A stretch of DNA of 41,443 bases from Anaerolineales bacterium (GTDB lineage Bacteria; Chloroflexota; Anaerolineae; Anaerolineales; UBA4823). Location of the stretch: NCBI GenBank assembly GCA_016929095.1, contig JAFGJM010000002.1, positions 192,137-233,579 on the forward strand, written 5' to 3'. The position numbers and the translations under genes were made by a program. The notes beneath the pieces were generated by a model. The model saw nothing but the letters and a program-made list of their open reading frames with translations, ran no database searches and had not been told where the DNA came from. Every line of letters starts with the position of its first letter. Within the stretch, counting starts at the first letter, position 1. Of this stretch, positions 33,024 to 41,170 are shown piece by piece.

Positions 33024-34166
33024 ATGTCCTGGAAAAGATTTTTATATGTAGCGATTATCGTGGTCGTGGCGGGTATTTCTGCTTTAACCGGCGCAATAGC
33101 AGGTGGAGTTGCCATCTATGCCGCACTGGTGAGGGATAACTCAGGGGACGCGGGGGTGACCTTACTCCCAACGCCTATGGCTGCTAATGAAATACAAGTT
33201 TCTTCAACCCAATATGAAACAGCGATAACTCAATCGGCAGAAAAGACTGGACCGTCTGTATTGACCATTATCAGTGTTATCCCCGGACAGATGACTTTTT
33301 TTGGGCAATCCGCCGAATCAGAAGTCAGTGGAAGTGGTTTCATTATCACGGCTGATGGCTATACACTGACCAACAATCATGTAGTTGAAGGCGCTTCTAA
33401 AGTAGTTGGCGTTCTGGCAGATGGCACACAAGTGGACGCAAAAATCATTGGTACCGACACATTTGCTGATTTAGCTGTGCTCAAATTGGATATCACCAAT
33501 TTAACCCCTGCCAGTCTGGGAAATTCAGATAATCTCAAACCAGGTGAAACGGTTCTGGCGATTGGCTCCCCCCTCGGCGATTTTAAGAATTCGGTGACAG
33601 TGGGTGTTATCAGCGCTACCGGACGCTCCATCAGCACCAGCGACGGATATCAAATGGAAGACCTCATCCAAACCGACGCCGCCATCAATGAGGGTAATTC
33701 AGGGGGACCGCTGGTGAATCTGGCTGGTGAAGTCGTGGGAATAAACACTCTCGTGGTACGCGGCAGTGGATATTCATCGAATATCGCTGAAGGTTTAGGA
33801 TTTGCCATCCCGATCAATACTGCATATGCAGTGGCAGATCAGATTATCCAGCACGGATATTTTGCCCGCCCATACCTGGGTATTCGCTGGCAGTCGATCA
33901 ATCCCCGATTATCTTCCATGTATGGGCTTCCTGTTGAGTGGGGTGTCTATGTGGCAGAAGTGGTTTCAAATAGTCCGGCTTCAGTCGCCGGTTTACAACG
34001 CGGGGATATCATCACCCGCATTGGTTCCGAAACCCTGGATGCCGATCATTCTTACATCAACGCTCTCTTTTCATATTCACCAGGGGAAACGATCCCCATC
34101 GAATACATACGCGGAACTCAAAAAATGGAAACTGAGATCACTCTCGGCACAACGCAAGATAACTAA
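33024..34166 (+). CDS. HtrA/DegP-type trypsin-like serine protease
   Basis: About 380 residues: a membrane anchor (roughly residues 7-35), a trypsin-like domain and one C-terminal PDZ domain. With the first Met taken as the ATG at 33021, the triad is His120 (TNNHVVEGA), Asp150 (FADLAVLKLD) and Ser227 (NEGNSGGPL). The PDZ has VSNSPASVAGLQRGDIITRIG. It should degrade or refold damaged exported proteins. Two ATGs stand in tandem (33021 and 33024). GAGG at 33014-33017 is 6 nt from the second and 3 nt from the first, so I prefer 33024. It is the last gene of the protease run. Confidence 0.95.
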   Translation: MSWKRFLYVAIIVVVAGISALTGAIAGGVAIYAALVRDNSGDAGVTLLPTPMAANEIQVSSTQYETAITQSAEKTGPSVLTIISVIPGQMTFFGQSAESEVSGSGFIITADGYTLTNNHVVEGASKVVGVLADGTQVDAKIIGTDTFADLAVLKLDITNLTPASLGNSDNLKPGETVLAIGSPLGDFKNSVTVGVISATGRSISTSDGYQMEDLIQTDAAINEGNSGGPLVNLAGEVVGINTLVVRGSGYSSNIAEGLGFAIPINTAYAVADQIIQHGYFARPYLGIRWQSINPRLSSMYGLPVEWGVYVAEVVSNSPASVAGLQRGDIITRIGSETLDADHSYINALFSYSPGETIPIEYIRGTQKMETEITLGTTQDN

Positions 34167-34221
34167 AAATGTTATTCACGCGCAATTTTTGACCCGTTTT
34201 CCATCCGACTAGAAAATCCAG

Positions 34222-34227
34222 TATAAT
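34222..34227 (+). promoter_or_regulatory. Candidate -10 box of the UPF0104 gene, leaderless geometry
   Basis: A consensus TATAAT ends 7 nt before the ATG at 34235. TTTCCA (34198-34203) is a 4-of-6 match to the -35 with an 18-nt spacer. There is no ribosome-binding site. Confidence 0.5.
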
Positions 34228-34234
34228 TCGGCGC

Positions 34235-35248
34235 ATGCGAAAATTTTTATTTGCTGTTGCCTTATTATTGGGTGTAATTTTCGTTATCGGGCAATTGGCA
34301 GAAGTTGAAGCCATAATGGAAACATTTAAACAGGGGGATTGGCGATTCTTATTCATAGCATTATGTATCGAGTGTATCTGGTTTGTAAATGTTGCCGCTT
34401 CATATAAAACCATCTTTTCTGCCCTCGGCTTAGATGAAAAAATCCCAAAATTGATCCTGATATCCGCGGCAGCATCTTTTATCAATATCGTCGCGCCCAC
34501 CGCAGGAATGGGCGGGATGGCCATATTCATCTCCGAAGCTAAACAAAGCGGTAATTCCCCGGGAAAAGTAACCGTAGCTGGGGTTCTTTTTGTTCTCTTT
34601 GATTATTTAGGGATTTTATCCATTCTTATTCTTGGTTTGTTTGTGCTTTTTCGTCGCAATAACCTTAATATAACTGAAATTCTCGCCACGGCAATTTTGT
34701 GGGGGATCGCTCTGACCATGGTTTTCTTGATGTATCTTGGTATGCGGTCTTCTGAAAAATTGGGTAATGCCTTAGCATGGATGGCGCGTATGGTCAATCG
34801 AATATTAAAACCATTTATCCACCGTGAGTATCTATCAGAAAATCGCGCCCACGAATTTGCCATCGAAGCCGGAGAAGCCATCCATGAACTCAGCCAAAAA
34901 CCCGATAATTTGGTATTACCAGCCATATTAGGATTAACCAATAAACTGTTGCTGCTCTCCATATTTGCCTTATCCTTCCTGGCGTATAAAATACCTCTCA
35001 CCCCAGGCACATTGGTTGCAGGGTTTAGTATTGGTTACTTATTCCTGATCGTGTCGCCCACACCGGCTGGGATTGGCGTGGTGGAAGGCGTTCTGGCATT
35101 GACCTTAAGATCCTTATATGTTCCCCTAGGCGCAGCCGCGACCATCGTCCTTACTTATCGAGGAATTACTTTTTGGGTGCCATTACTCTTTGGTTTTATT
35201 GCCTTACGGATATTATCGCATAGAGGCGAATTAAAAACCGTGATATAA
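34235..35248 (+). CDS. UPF0104 / lysylphosphatidylglycerol-synthase-type membrane protein
   Basis: 337 residues with about eight membrane spans. Family segments include YKTIFSALGL, INIVAPTAGMGGMAIFISEAKQ and the late glycine/proline-rich FLIVSPTPAGIGVVEG. It corresponds to the flippase-like domain of MprF without its catalytic domain. Such proteins are thought to move or help move lipids or lipid-linked substrates across the membrane; the substrate is unknown. It follows the protease run by 68 nt but has its own -10 box and probably a leaderless start. Confidence 0.88.
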   Translation: MRKFLFAVALLLGVIFVIGQLAEVEAIMETFKQGDWRFLFIALCIECIWFVNVAASYKTIFSALGLDEKIPKLILISAAASFINIVAPTAGMGGMAIFISEAKQSGNSPGKVTVAGVLFVLFDYLGILSILILGLFVLFRRNNLNITEILATAILWGIALTMVFLMYLGMRSSEKLGNALAWMARMVNRILKPFIHREYLSENRAHEFAIEAGEAIHELSQKPDNLVLPAILGLTNKLLLLSIFALSFLAYKIPLTPGTLVAGFSIGYLFLIVSPTPAGIGVVEGVLALTLRSLYVPLGAAATIVLTYRGITFWVPLLFGFIALRILSHRGELKTVI

Positions 35249-35270
35249 ATCATATGATTGAAACTCGGAT

Positions 35271-35276
35271 TATAAT
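35271..35276 (+). promoter_or_regulatory. Candidate -10 box before the unrecognised 380-residue protein gene
   Basis: TATAAT about 25 nt upstream of the ATG at 35301, which has AGGA 7 nt before it. No convincing -35 is seen. Confidence 0.35.
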
Positions 35277-35300
35277 TATGCGTTCGTCCAGGATACAGAT

Positions 35301-36443
35301 ATGAAAAATATGGATCTGCAAAATAATTCAAATATATCCGCCCCTTCTGCTGAAAAGAGCAGCCAGGTCAGTTTGCTTAAGCAAGAGTATGACAATCAAC
35401 AGCTTTTATTCCAATTACAATCGGTAATGGTAAAGCGTTTCCTGGAGACGCAGGCACGCCAACTGTCAGATGCAATGATGCACAATGCCCCTCAAATTCG
35501 TTTTAAATTACCCGATAAAGTTATCATAAAAAATGAAAAAACAGGGGCAAAAGATACTTACCATATTCCTGATGATTCACGCGAACAAATGGCGGGAGGT
35601 TTTTTCGATCGCTTTACCCGCGCCAGTGCACGTGATGCTCTGCGCCAAAGACTCTCCGAACTGGAACAATCCTCCGAAGAGGGCATTGCCACGGCTACCC
35701 TGTTGATCAAACATGCCCTGGTGACATATATGGTATACGGCATGTTACCCTCTGGTCGTACAGTCACATATGCATCCGCCCCGGGAGAAGAAATTCCCAG
35801 CATGCCAATTATCGACGAACATGAAGCTGACTCTGCTATTACCGCCACATCGGATGCCATTGTAGAAGAAAGCCAACAAGACATAGAACGTGGTGAACTA
35901 CTTGTTCCCTTCGTGCCCTATGCCAGACAATTTTATTTACCACAATGGATCGCTTTGGATGATCATGACAAATTACTGGTCAATTCAATCTCGGAAGCGG
36001 AAAGCCATATCTCATCCATGCAAAAATTTTTAAATGTGCTTCACACCGCGGTATCTTTAGCGCCATATATCGTGGTGGATAAGGAATATCAGAAAAAAAG
36101 ATATGGTATGTTAGGACAATTGGTGAATCAGGGGAGAGCCTTCGCTCGCTACCAAACGGGCGAAATCATTCGAACGATCAAAAAAAGAGCGAATGCCAAT
36201 GATTTAAACAGGGGATTGAGTTTAAGCCTGCCATATTTCGATGACCAGGATTTAAAGATGAGTACCCATGATTTTGAGATTATCCCTGGTGGACGAATAA
36301 TGTTCATTCCTGCCTTTGTAGTGCGCGCCTCACGCCTGCAGCAAGCTATGGTGGCACAAGATACGCGTCTTAACCCTTCAACACGCAGCCATTTATTAAA
36401 TGAATTAACTATGCTTGAACAAGCATTTGAAAGCGACCCGTAA
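35301..36443 (+). CDS. Protein of unknown function, predicted soluble
   Basis: 380 residues that I do not recognise. There is no signal peptide, membrane span or known catalytic motif. It is rich in polar residues and helices. The N-terminal part is probably coiled (QEYDNQQLLFQLQSVMVKRF), the middle has an acidic low-complexity stretch (about 170-200), and a longer helical region follows. The last third has KKRYGMLGQLVNQG and a beta-rich IIPGGRIMFIPAFVV. The ATG at 35301 has AGGA 7 nt upstream; an in-frame ATG follows at 35310. It lies 47 nt before the KimA-like transporter gene, so it may belong to the same transcript. No function can be given. Confidence 0.75.
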   Translation: MKNMDLQNNSNISAPSAEKSSQVSLLKQEYDNQQLLFQLQSVMVKRFLETQARQLSDAMMHNAPQIRFKLPDKVIIKNEKTGAKDTYHIPDDSREQMAGGFFDRFTRASARDALRQRLSELEQSSEEGIATATLLIKHALVTYMVYGMLPSGRTVTYASAPGEEIPSMPIIDEHEADSAITATSDAIVEESQQDIERGELLVPFVPYARQFYLPQWIALDDHDKLLVNSISEAESHISSMQKFLNVLHTAVSLAPYIVVDKEYQKKRYGMLGQLVNQGRAFARYQTGEIIRTIKKRANANDLNRGLSLSLPYFDDQDLKMSTHDFEIIPGGRIMFIPAFVVRASRLQQAMVAQDTRLNPSTRSHLLNELTMLEQAFESDP

Positions 36444-36490
36444 GTGCTTTTCGAATTTATTATTTTACTTATTATTTATGAAGGATATCA

Positions 36491-38302
36491 ATGTTATTTT
36501 CAATCGCACTCTTATTAGTGATATTTTTTATCTCCTTTAAATCCGCTCCGCGAGAACGAGAAGAAGATGCACACGTGCATGGCGCTGGTCAGGTTGGGCT
36601 TCTAGCAGCCATTGCGTTATTTGGTGTCGATTATTTCACCTCATACTTTTATGCTACCGGCGAAATGATGAGTGCTCTTCATCCCTATGGCCTTCAAAAA
36701 TATGCCTATATTGCCGTTCTTATCATTTCATTTGCCAATATTGCTTTTGGTATCTTATATATATATTCATTAGGAATATTCAAAGAAGGCGGCGGGTCAT
36801 TTGCCGCTGCCATGAGATATCTCGGCCCTACCATAAGTCTGATTGTGGCGGTGGTATTGATCCAGGATTATATACTGACGATAGTAGTATCTACACTCTC
36901 GGGGGTTGATCAGCTTCTCTCCATTACTGACTCATACGGCATCGCATGGTATTGGCATTTCCTATTGGGAGCAGCGCTTGCCTCAATAACATGGTATATC
37001 ACCATTCGAGGCAGGGGCGAATCCGCTCAATTTGTATTTACACTTCTGGGAATTTTTGTTGGACTCACCCTTGCCATGCTGATCGGTTTAATAACCGCCC
37101 ACGCCAATGGTGTGGCAGCCCAGGTATCTACAGAAGTCGTGAAATCAACCACCCTGTCGCAAGCGTTTTATCATATGCTCACTGCTTCGATGAAAGGAAT
37201 GGTAGCATTGAGTGGTTTGGAAGCAATGTCAGACGGCATCCAATTTGTCATCGAAGATGATGCCAAGATCGTCCAATGGGGAAAGAAACGCTTACCTCGG
37301 TTCAATAATATTTGGGATTTCTATAGCGGAAAATCAGGGATTGGGAGATTTGTCCAAACCGCGTTTTTATTTTATGGCGGTTTAACCACGTTATTTCTGA
37401 CCATTTTTTCATTGCGTTTCAATGTCTTCGATGGAACTCTAGGTCGATCACTGGTTGGAAACTTATCATTTATTGGGTTTAACGAAATCCCTGGGGGCAT
37501 CGTGCTGTATTGGGTATATCAAATATTAGCCGTGGCACTTTTGGCTGCCGCTTCGATGACCGCTTTTCAGGATTTACAATCCATGACCTGGCGGAATGTT
37601 GCCATTGGTGAAATTCCGGAATTTGTCGTTTATCGTAATCCAAAAGGCACTTTTACCCGCCCGGTGACGGCAGCAGTAATCGTTGCCATCATTATCCAAT
37701 TTTTGGTCCGCGGAAAAACATCTACTGCTGTTCCATTTTATGGTGTAGGCGTGTTTTTACCTCTCACCGCCATGGGATTGGCTGTTCGAAAACATATTGT
37801 TCTAAATGTCAAAGGAAAGCACCGCAAATGGGCAATTGGCGCCGCAACCTTTGTTACCGGGTTGGGAGCTTTCACATTTATCGGTCAGATCATTGGGAAA
37901 TGGGCTGAGGGCGGTTGGGTCGTTTTAATCACCTTATCGATTTTAATATTCATGGCTCATGCGATTTTGATTTCACCCGTTGGGTATCGCGACCCAAACC
38001 AAATTTACCGGATAATCCGGACAAAATCGCGGGTATATGGTCCGATGGGAACCATAGTCGAGTGGCAGTCGTTAGCCACTCAGGAGTATCGATATCGAAT
38101 ATTGGTAGCCATCTCAAAATTTTGGGAGTTGTTTGGGGTTTACCGCCCCCTCAGATACGAAAAGCCTATATCCGCAGGTGATTACGAGGAGAAAGTTGAA
38201 AACGGTAAAACTCAAGGCGCGTCCATTTTGATGGAATATCTGGATAAATCAGAACCCAAACTCGGAGGGGCACCCCATGAAACCACCCCTCCAGATGAAT
38301 GA
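36491..38302 (+). CDS. APC-superfamily permease, KimA/KUP-like (probable K+ transporter)
   Basis: 603 residues with about 12 membrane spans, followed by a ~90-residue cytoplasmic tail. Several segments match KimA-type potassium transporters as I know them: KEGGGSFAAAMRYLG in TM3, DYILTIVVSTLSG in TM4, MVALSGLEAMSDGI in TM7 and VPFYGVGVFLPLTAMG late in the core. KimA of Bacillus subtilis is of similar length but has a larger cytoplasmic domain. An amino acid substrate cannot be excluded, but the TrkA-type gene downstream favours K+. The ATG at 36491 has AAGGA 5 nt upstream. No c-di-AMP riboswitch is evident before it. Confidence 0.8.
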   Translation: MLFSIALLLVIFFISFKSAPREREEDAHVHGAGQVGLLAAIALFGVDYFTSYFYATGEMMSALHPYGLQKYAYIAVLIISFANIAFGILYIYSLGIFKEGGGSFAAAMRYLGPTISLIVAVVLIQDYILTIVVSTLSGVDQLLSITDSYGIAWYWHFLLGAALASITWYITIRGRGESAQFVFTLLGIFVGLTLAMLIGLITAHANGVAAQVSTEVVKSTTLSQAFYHMLTASMKGMVALSGLEAMSDGIQFVIEDDAKIVQWGKKRLPRFNNIWDFYSGKSGIGRFVQTAFLFYGGLTTLFLTIFSLRFNVFDGTLGRSLVGNLSFIGFNEIPGGIVLYWVYQILAVALLAAASMTAFQDLQSMTWRNVAIGEIPEFVVYRNPKGTFTRPVTAAVIVAIIIQFLVRGKTSTAVPFYGVGVFLPLTAMGLAVRKHIVLNVKGKHRKWAIGAATFVTGLGAFTFIGQIIGKWAEGGWVVLITLSILIFMAHAILISPVGYRDPNQIYRIIRTKSRVYGPMGTIVEWQSLATQEYRYRILVAISKFWELFGVYRPLRYEKPISAGDYEEKVENGKTQGASILMEYLDKSEPKLGGAPHETTPPDE

Positions 38303-38351
38303 TCGACCCTTTTTCTAGACGTATCTTCGTTTTCTCGAATTTAATTTTTTT

Positions 38352-38357
38352 TATAGA
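38352..38357 (+). promoter_or_regulatory. Candidate -10 box of the P-type ATPase gene, leaderless geometry
   Basis: TATAGA ends 8 nt before the ATG at 38366, the same hexamer and spacing as at mutS. No Shine-Dalgarno or clear -35 is seen. Confidence 0.4.
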
Positions 38358-38365
38358 AATATGCA

Positions 38366-41170
38366 ATGAATTCAAGCCCGATCCACGGCTTACGCGTTTC
38401 CGAAGTATTCCAGGCTTTTGAGACTTCCACAAACGGACTGACTCACGATGAAGCGGAGGCAAGACTATCCCTATATGGGAAGAACCTCCTCTCGGATGTA
38501 AAACCTATCCCTAAATTCCCCAGGTTTATCAAACACACAGCCCATCCCATGGCTTTATTGCTTTGGGTGGCAGGTTTTATCGCCTTTCTCGTATTCCAAC
38601 CCGTGCTGGGTATAGTCATTTGGAGCCTGGTTATCGTCAATGCCGGGTTTTCATTTTGGCAGGATTATCGTACTGAGAAAGCTATCGCAAGCTTGCATGA
38701 TCTTTTACCTAAAACCGCCCGTGTAATTCGCGAGGGTGTTGAGGTGAAAATCTCAGCCAGTGATTTAGTACCTGGGGATATACTGGTACTTTCTGAGGGA
38801 GACAATATACCTGCCGATGCTCGCGTGGTCGAAGAATATGGGTTGCGGGTGAACAATGCCAATTTGACCGGAGAAGCGCTGCCTATTCGGAAAATCGCCG
38901 ATGCTTCATTGCGCGCAGACATCAGTGAAATTGAGCGTCCCAACCTGATCTTTGCCGGAACATCCGTCATTTCAGGCACCGGAAAAGCTGTGTTGTTTGC
39001 TACGGGAATGCTGACCCAATTTGGGCGGATTGCCCGGCTCACACAAGTGATCGAAGAAGAAACCAGCCCCTTGCAACACGAGTTACTTCGTATTACTCGC
39101 ATTATGGCCATGGTTGCGATTGGTATTGGCGCCGCTGTCTTCGCCGTTGGTTTCTTCGAAATCGATATGGGATTGTTCGAATCCTTTCTCCTCGCCTTAG
39201 GGATTATTGTAGCCATCATTCCTGAAGGGCTACCGGCTACCACAACTTTAGCATTGGCATTTGCCGGTCAAAGGTTAGCCCAAAAAGGTGTTTTGGTTAA
39301 GAAATTATCCGTTGTGGAGACTCTGGGGAATGTGTCGATTATCGCCACCGATAAAAGCGGAACGTTAACACAGAATCAGATGACTGTCAGGGAAATTTGG
39401 GTTGGAAGGCAGCGCATTTCGGTTTCTGGTGTGGGATATGAACCCAAAGGATCGTTTTTAAATCATTCAAAAAGCACACTTCCCACCATAGATTTACAAA
39501 AGCTGTTCGAAGCCGGATATCTTTGCAATAACGCCCGTTTGAATTCCCCCACACCGGAGCACCCGCAATGGACTAGTTTGGGCGATCAAACTGAAGCGGC
39601 TTTAAAAGCCGTTGCATTAAAGGGAGGTATAGCAGAAAAATCGCTACTTAGAGAGTATCCCAGAATACACGAGCTTCCATTTGATGCCCGACGAAAAAGG
39701 ATGAGTACCATCCACGAACACGACCATAGAGAAATCGCTTTCGTGAAAGGGGCGCCTCGTGAGGTTTTGGATTTATGTGATCGGGTTTTGATAAACGGGG
39801 AAACCATTCCTCTCGATGCTTCAATCCGGCAAGAAGTTATCGACGCCAACGATGAATATGCCAGCCATGCGTTACGTGTATTGGCGTTGGCGCAGCGGGA
39901 TGTTGAACGTTATAAAGATGGATACTCTGCTGAAAGGGTTGAAAAAAATCTTACTTTCATCGGTTTAGCGGCTATGATGGACCCTCCCAGACCAGAGGTG
40001 GCCAAAGCGGTGAAAGTCTGTCGAGAAGCCGGCATTCGAATGGTGATGATCACCGGTGATTATGGTTTAACAGCCGAATCATTTGCCCGCCGTGTTGGGA
40101 TGCTCTCCACGCCCAACCCAATCATCATTACAGGCGCCGATCTTGACCATATGAGTGAAAACCATTTAAAAAGTGTTCTATCCAAGGAAGTAATATTCGC
40201 ACGCATGGCGCCGGAACATAAACTGCGGTTAGTGTCAGCACTGCAAGAAAAAGGCGAAGTTGTGGCAGTGACCGGTGATGGAGTCAATGATGTCCCTATG
40301 CTTCGAAAGGCAGATGTAGGTATCGCGATGGGTATTGTCGGTACAGATGTTGCAAAAGATGCGGCGGATATTATCATCACCAATGACAATTTTGCAGCCA
40401 TCATAAACGCTATCGAAGAAGGCAGATCAATCTTTGAAAATATTAAAAAATTTATCACGTATATTTTCTCCAGTAATGTCCCGGAAATTCTCCCATTCCT
40501 TCTAACGTCGACGTTTAATATACCCTTAGCATTAACTGTTATACAAATCCTTGCTATCGACCTGGGAACTGATATTTTCCCTGCCTTAGCTTTGGGCACT
40601 GAGAAACCCGAAGCGAATATTATGAAACGCCCCCCCCGCCGGCGAGAGACTCAATTGATCGATGGTAAATTATTATCCCGGGCTTTTCTTTGGCTGGGAC
40701 CTATCGAGGGATTACTTTGTTTCTTCGGTTTCTATATGATCTTGGATGGTAATGTTATTCTAAAGATTATTCCCCTACCCGTCATCGCCCATTGGGTACA
40801 ATATATTCAAAATATGCCCCTATCTACAGGTGAACGCTATACTTTGGCTGTATCTGTTTTTCATGCAGGCGTTGTATTCGCCCAGGTTGGTAATGCTTTT
40901 GCTTGCCGCACAGAAGAAAACCCCCTCAAAGAACTGGGAGTGTTCAGCAATCCGCGTTTATTATTAGGCATCGTGATTGAAATTCTAATAATCTTTGGTT
41001 TAATCTATATAAAACCTTTCTCACAAGTATTCGATCATTTTCCGATCCCTGGGATTTTTTGGTGGGGATTAGTACTGTATGCGCCATTGCTATTTATATT
41101 GGAATCGATACGAAAAATTTTAACAACCACACTAATAAAAGTTGTTTATCACAATGGAGGTCACTCATGA
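38366..41170 (+). CDS. P2-type cation-transporting ATPase with Na,K-ATPase-like ion ligands
   Basis: 934 residues in the P2 ATPase layout: an N-terminal cation-ATPase domain, an actuator loop LTGEALPIRK (residues 167-176), TM4 with IPEGLPATTT (Glu287), phosphorylation site Asp329 in DKSGTLTQNQMT, the nucleotide-site FVKGAPREVL, TGDYGLTA, GDGVNDVPML, and about ten membrane spans. TM5 SSNVPE (703-708) and TM6 DLGTD (732-736) match the Na,K-ATPase sequence and its ligands rather than SERCA, which has Asn at the first TM6 site. The third-sodium-site Asp of TM8 is Asn843. Transported ions are inferred. ATG at 38366. The stop overlaps the TrkA-like gene by 4 nt. Confidence 0.93.
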   Translation: MNSSPIHGLRVSEVFQAFETSTNGLTHDEAEARLSLYGKNLLSDVKPIPKFPRFIKHTAHPMALLLWVAGFIAFLVFQPVLGIVIWSLVIVNAGFSFWQDYRTEKAIASLHDLLPKTARVIREGVEVKISASDLVPGDILVLSEGDNIPADARVVEEYGLRVNNANLTGEALPIRKIADASLRADISEIERPNLIFAGTSVISGTGKAVLFATGMLTQFGRIARLTQVIEEETSPLQHELLRITRIMAMVAIGIGAAVFAVGFFEIDMGLFESFLLALGIIVAIIPEGLPATTTLALAFAGQRLAQKGVLVKKLSVVETLGNVSIIATDKSGTLTQNQMTVREIWVGRQRISVSGVGYEPKGSFLNHSKSTLPTIDLQKLFEAGYLCNNARLNSPTPEHPQWTSLGDQTEAALKAVALKGGIAEKSLLREYPRIHELPFDARRKRMSTIHEHDHREIAFVKGAPREVLDLCDRVLINGETIPLDASIRQEVIDANDEYASHALRVLALAQRDVERYKDGYSAERVEKNLTFIGLAAMMDPPRPEVAKAVKVCREAGIRMVMITGDYGLTAESFARRVGMLSTPNPIIITGADLDHMSENHLKSVLSKEVIFARMAPEHKLRLVSALQEKGEVVAVTGDGVNDVPMLRKADVGIAMGIVGTDVAKDAADIIITNDNFAAIINAIEEGRSIFENIKKFITYIFSSNVPEILPFLLTSTFNIPLALTVIQILAIDLGTDIFPALALGTEKPEANIMKRPPRRRETQLIDGKLLSRAFLWLGPIEGLLCFFGFYMILDGNVILKIIPLPVIAHWVQYIQNMPLSTGERYTLAVSVFHAGVVFAQVGNAFACRTEENPLKELGVFSNPRLLLGIVIEILIIFGLIYIKPFSQVFDHFPIPGIFWWGLVLYAPLLFILESIRKILTTTLIKVVYHNGGHS

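Noticed and set aside
38264..38314. GGAGGGG/CCCCTCC hairpin near the end of the APC transporter gene as a terminator
   Set aside because: The stem lies inside the coding sequence, has a 15-nt loop, and the T-run begins about 17 nt after the stem.
3850..41170. Long open frames on the strand opposite the large genes (for example within alaS, lon, mutL and the P-type ATPase)
   Set aside because: Their translations show no family motifs, lack ribosome-binding sites and lie fully inside well-supported genes.
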